NCBI GenBank assembly: GCA_028279265.1
Contig: JANQOC010000299.1
Span: forward strand, 1-7,557
Reading direction: 5' to 3'
DNA length: 7,557 nucleotides
Source: Hyphomicrobiales bacterium
GTDB taxonomy: Bacteria; Pseudomonadota; Alphaproteobacteria; Rhizobiales; CAYWUX01
The translations under genes were made by a program, and so were the position numbers. Under the pieces are notes generated by a model. It had not been told where the DNA came from. It did not search any database and saw only the letters and a program-made list of their open reading frames with translations. Within the stretch, counting starts at the first letter, position 1; each line of letters starts with the position of its first letter. Shown piece by piece: positions 5,412 to 7,557 of the stretch.

Positions 5412-6548
5412 ATGAAACCATTTACGATCATAAACGGCAAAGTGCTGACTCCTTCGGGCATCAGCGATACATCGGTTTGCATTTCCGACGGCAAAATATC
5501 AGCTCATGGAGGGAAGCAGGGAGAGATCATTGACGCGGCGGGAAAGTATGTGCTTCCGGGTATTGTCGACCTGCATGGCGATGGATTTGAACGCATTTTG
5601 ATGCCTCGCCCCCGGGTTGCTTTCCCCATTGACGTCGCCCTTCGCGAAACCGACCATCAGCTCATCGCCAACGGGATCACGACGGCATTCCACAGTCTGA
5701 CCGTATCCTGGGAGCCGGGATTGCGGAGTTTGGATCGGGCAAAAATATTGTGTGAAGCCGTCGGGCGGTCGCAGGTCAATTACGCCTCTGACATGTACAT
5801 CCATATACGATGGGAAACATTTGCTCTCGATCAGGCGGAAGCCGCCGTCGATCTCATCAGCGAAAATAGATCGACCCTGTTCGCTTTCAACGATCACACG
5901 ACCAAACTTGCCGAAGAACGCTGGCCGCCTCATAAAAAAGCGCAAATGCAGGAACGGACAGGAATAACGCCCGAAGCCTACCAGGATCTAATGCAATCTT
6001 CCTGGTCTCGCCGCAATGAAGTGCCCGAATTCATCGCTTCAGTCGCCGGAAAAGCGGCAAAAAGGGGAGCCGTGTTGCTGGCCCATGACGAGGAAACGCC
6101 AACTCAACGTGAAACCTATCGATCCCACGGAGTCCACGCCAGTGAATTCCCTCTTTCATACGAAACGGCAAGGAATGCCCGTCAGCATAATGAACATACG
6201 ATTCTCGGCGCACCGAACATAGTTCGAGGAGGCAGTCACAATGGGGCGCTCGATGCAACAAAAGCGGTGTCGGAACAACTCTGCACAATATTGGCGTCGG
6301 ACTACTATTACCCGTCACAATTGCTGGCGGCCTCGAAACTGGTGCACCTTGGGGTCAGCGATGCGGTGGCGGCCTGGTCTCTTATATCCAGGAATCCCGC
6401 GGAGCTGGCACGTCTAGAAGACAGGGGCTCGCTGGAAGCCGGGAAACGTGCGGATATTCTGATCGTCGACGGATTTGGAACAGATGCTCCGACCATTAAC
6501 ACGGTGATCGTTGCAGGCAGACCGGTCTATCGGTTTTCGCCGACCTAA
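5412..6548 (+). CDS. phnM: PhnM-like amidohydrolase (alpha-D-ribose 1-methylphosphonate 5-triphosphate diphosphatase family)
   Basis: This 378-residue amidohydrolase-superfamily enzyme closely fits PhnM, which cleaves diphosphate from ribose-1-methylphosphonate 5-triphosphate before C-P bond cleavage. The N-terminal beta-rich part (IINGKVLT, DGKISAHGG) leads to the metal-site segment GIVDLHGDGFERILMPRPRV (50-69; His55, Asp57, Glu60 in the PhnM pattern). Then come HIRWE (131-135), FNDHT (159-163), LAHDEET (223-229), GAPNIVRGGSHNG (266-278) and LASDYYYPS (294-302; Asp297 as the late metal or acid-base Asp). AGKRADILIVD (343-353) closes the beta domain. FNDHT in place of the SLMDHTPGQRQ of E. 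coli PhnM puts it in an alternative branch. No phnG-L genes are visible on either side. The ribosome binding site is weak (AGGA, 13 bases from ATG), consistent with translational coupling to gntR. The family is secure; the exact substrate is not. Confidence 0.88.
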   Translation: MKPFTIINGKVLTPSGISDTSVCISDGKISAHGGKQGEIIDAAGKYVLPGIVDLHGDGFERILMPRPRVAFPIDVALRETDHQLIANGITTAFHSLTVSWEPGLRSLDRAKILCEAVGRSQVNYASDMYIHIRWETFALDQAEAAVDLISENRSTLFAFNDHTTKLAEERWPPHKKAQMQERTGITPEAYQDLMQSSWSRRNEVPEFIASVAGKAAKRGAVLLAHDEETPTQRETYRSHGVHASEFPLSYETARNARQHNEHTILGAPNIVRGGSHNGALDATKAVSEQLCTILASDYYYPSQLLAASKLVHLGVSDAVAAWSLISRNPAELARLEDRGSLEAGKRADILIVDGFGTDAPTINTVIVAGRPVYRFSPT

Positions 6549-6570
6549 GCTTGCATTTGCGGAACACCGA

Positions 6571-7509
6571 TTAGTGGGAATTTGTTCGCACGGTCGCAAG
6601 TCCGCTGATCACGACGATGATTGATCCAACGATAATCCCAATTGTCGGGATCTCATTGAACACTATGTACCCTGCTATGGCTGCCCAAATGATCTGGGTA
6701 TACCACATGGGCGCCACCACAGCCGGGGTGGCATAGCTGAACGAAAACGTGATGAAGAAATGCGCGGCTGTTCCAAATGCACCGGCAAGGAATATCAGCA
6801 ACCATCCCTCCAGGGGAAGTCCACCCTCCGCGATCAGCAGCAACGGCGTCGTCAGCACCAGCGCAATAACCAGCACATAAAAGAGTTGGGTATAGTTGCT
6901 TTCGGTTCTCGAACCCAACCGCGTATACACATGATAAGTCCCCAGCGAGATCGCCATCATTGCGGCATAAAGTAGAAACGAACCAATTTCCGGTGCGGCC
7001 GGATTCAGGGCAATGACCGTTCCTGCAAATCCAAGCAGGATCCAGAACCATTGCCCCCAAGTCGCCCGCTCCCCCAGCACTAAGGGAGATAGGGCGACCG
7101 AAACCAGTGGTGTTGTCATCAGGGCCACATAGGTCTGGGTCAAAGCCATTTCCCTGAGTGACAGTAAAATCGCCAGCGTAGCAGCAGCAAGACAAACGCC
7201 TCGCACAAACTGGATGCCTGGTCGTTGAACGGGCAAAACATTCTGAAAACCTAAAAACGGAACGATGGCCATGATAAACGCAAACTGGGCGAGACTTCGC
7301 GCCCAGGCGAGAAACCAGAAGTCATAACTTCCGGCTAGAAATTTCATCACCGTGTCGAGACCCGTAAAACTTATCGCGGCACCGACCATATAGAGGGAAC
7401 CAATAATGGCGGGTCGCAGGGGACTGCTATCGCCCGCTGCCGTTTTGGTTTTGGAAGTAGACGCTTCGTTGTCCGAATCTGGATTGTCTGATTGATTGGG
7501 AGAATTCAT
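6571..7509 (-). CDS. DMT-superfamily (EamA) transporter
   Basis: This 312-residue inner-membrane protein has ten hydrophobic segments arranged as two EamA repeats (about 36-168 and 176-306). Each ends in the characteristic P...E helix pair: PLVSVALSPLVLGERATWG (134-152), and VAPMWYTQIIWAAIAGYIVF (265-284) followed by NEIP. Family members export or import small metabolites such as amino acids, nucleobases or drugs; the substrate here is unknown. The first 30 residues are a hydrophilic Ser/Asp/Thr-rich tail (MNSPNQSDNPDSDNEASTSK), expected in the cytoplasm. No better downstream start is apparent. The gene converges on phnM with only 22 bases between stops. It is transcribed from the opposite side, so it is not part of the gntR-phnM unit, although a metabolic link cannot be excluded. 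An inverted repeat lies directly before its start codon. Confidence 0.9.
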   Translation of the reverse strand: MNSPNQSDNPDSDNEASTSKTKTAAGDSSPLRPAIIGSLYMVGAAISFTGLDTVMKFLAGSYDFWFLAWARSLAQFAFIMAIVPFLGFQNVLPVQRPGIQFVRGVCLAAATLAILLSLREMALTQTYVALMTTPLVSVALSPLVLGERATWGQWFWILLGFAGTVIALNPAAPEIGSFLLYAAMMAISLGTYHVYTRLGSRTESNYTQLFYVLVIALVLTTPLLLIAEGGLPLEGWLLIFLAGAFGTAAHFFITFSFSYATPAVVAPMWYTQIIWAAIAGYIVFNEIPTIGIIVGSIIVVISGLATVRTNSH

Positions 7510-7511
7510 AG

Positions 7512-7530
7512 GGTAGCAATACCTGCTACC
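7512..7530 (-). promoter_or_regulatory. Perfect 6-bp inverted repeat two bases before the transporter start codon
   Basis: On the - strand the leader reads GGTAGC-AGGTATT-GCTACC, then CT and ATG. The arms are exact reverse complements around a 7-base loop. In mRNA the stem would occupy the ribosome binding region, with the only Shine-Dalgarno-like bases (AGGT) in the loop. It could be a translational control hairpin or a repressor operator; the sequence does not decide between them. Confidence 0.4.
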
Positions 7531-7557
7531 GGCTTGAATTGAAACAGTGGATATATT

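Noticed and set aside
4645..5421. 258-codon open frame on the - strand opposite the GntR gene
   Set aside because: It lies wholly antisense to a gene with a clear GntR signature, and its translation shows no recognisable domain or ribosome binding site; it is a codon-bias shadow.
6558..6590. Bulged 7-bp inverted repeat across the phnM/transporter convergent junction
   Set aside because: The loop is 18 bases, the stem is interrupted and no T run follows, so I do not call a terminator.

Overview
The window looks like part of an alphaproteobacterial chromosome. Base composition is moderate, the genes are tightly packed, and the PhnM-like and DMT-type proteins resemble alphaproteobacterial families. 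This placement is inferred from protein character; no rRNA or other marker gene is present. I see no tRNA, rRNA, CRISPR array, insertion sequence or phage gene.

Left third (2-3030, + strand). The window opens inside a gene for an ADP-forming acyl-CoA synthetase, of which only the C-terminal ATP-grasp half is visible. A short-chain dehydrogenase/reductase (SDR) follows 17 bases later, then a zinc-independent quinone oxidoreductase, then a small protein I do not recognise. The first three read as one transcription unit for activating an acid to its CoA ester and performing redox steps, probably catabolic; the substrate cannot be read from the sequence. The SDR lacks the catalytic Tyr and the usual catalytic Ser, so its activity is in doubt.

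Middle (3031-4641). A secreted YHYH-domain protein lies on the - strand and ends in two copies of a short helical repeat. Two overlapping inverted repeats sit between it and the gene that converges on it. Divergent from it is a small two- or three-helix membrane protein whose likely start is a TTG just behind a strong Shine-Dalgarno sequence. About 250 noncoding bases follow, rich in inverted repeats and ending in a 14-bp direct repeat with a 21-bp period in front of the next gene.

Right part (4642-7509). A GntR/HutC-family regulator with a UTRA domain (PhnF-like) is followed 20 bases later by a PhnM-like amidohydrolase. In the classical C-P lyase pathway PhnM removes diphosphate from ribose-1-methylphosphonate 5-triphosphate, but no other phn gene is visible here. 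The pair forms a self-contained regulator-enzyme unit, with the upstream direct repeat as the probable operator. A convergent EamA/DMT-family transporter closes the window, with a perfect inverted repeat directly in front of its start codon.

The observations most worth following are the SDR with a dismantled active site, the orphan gntR-phnM unit with its phased direct repeat, and the repeat-tailed YHYH protein.
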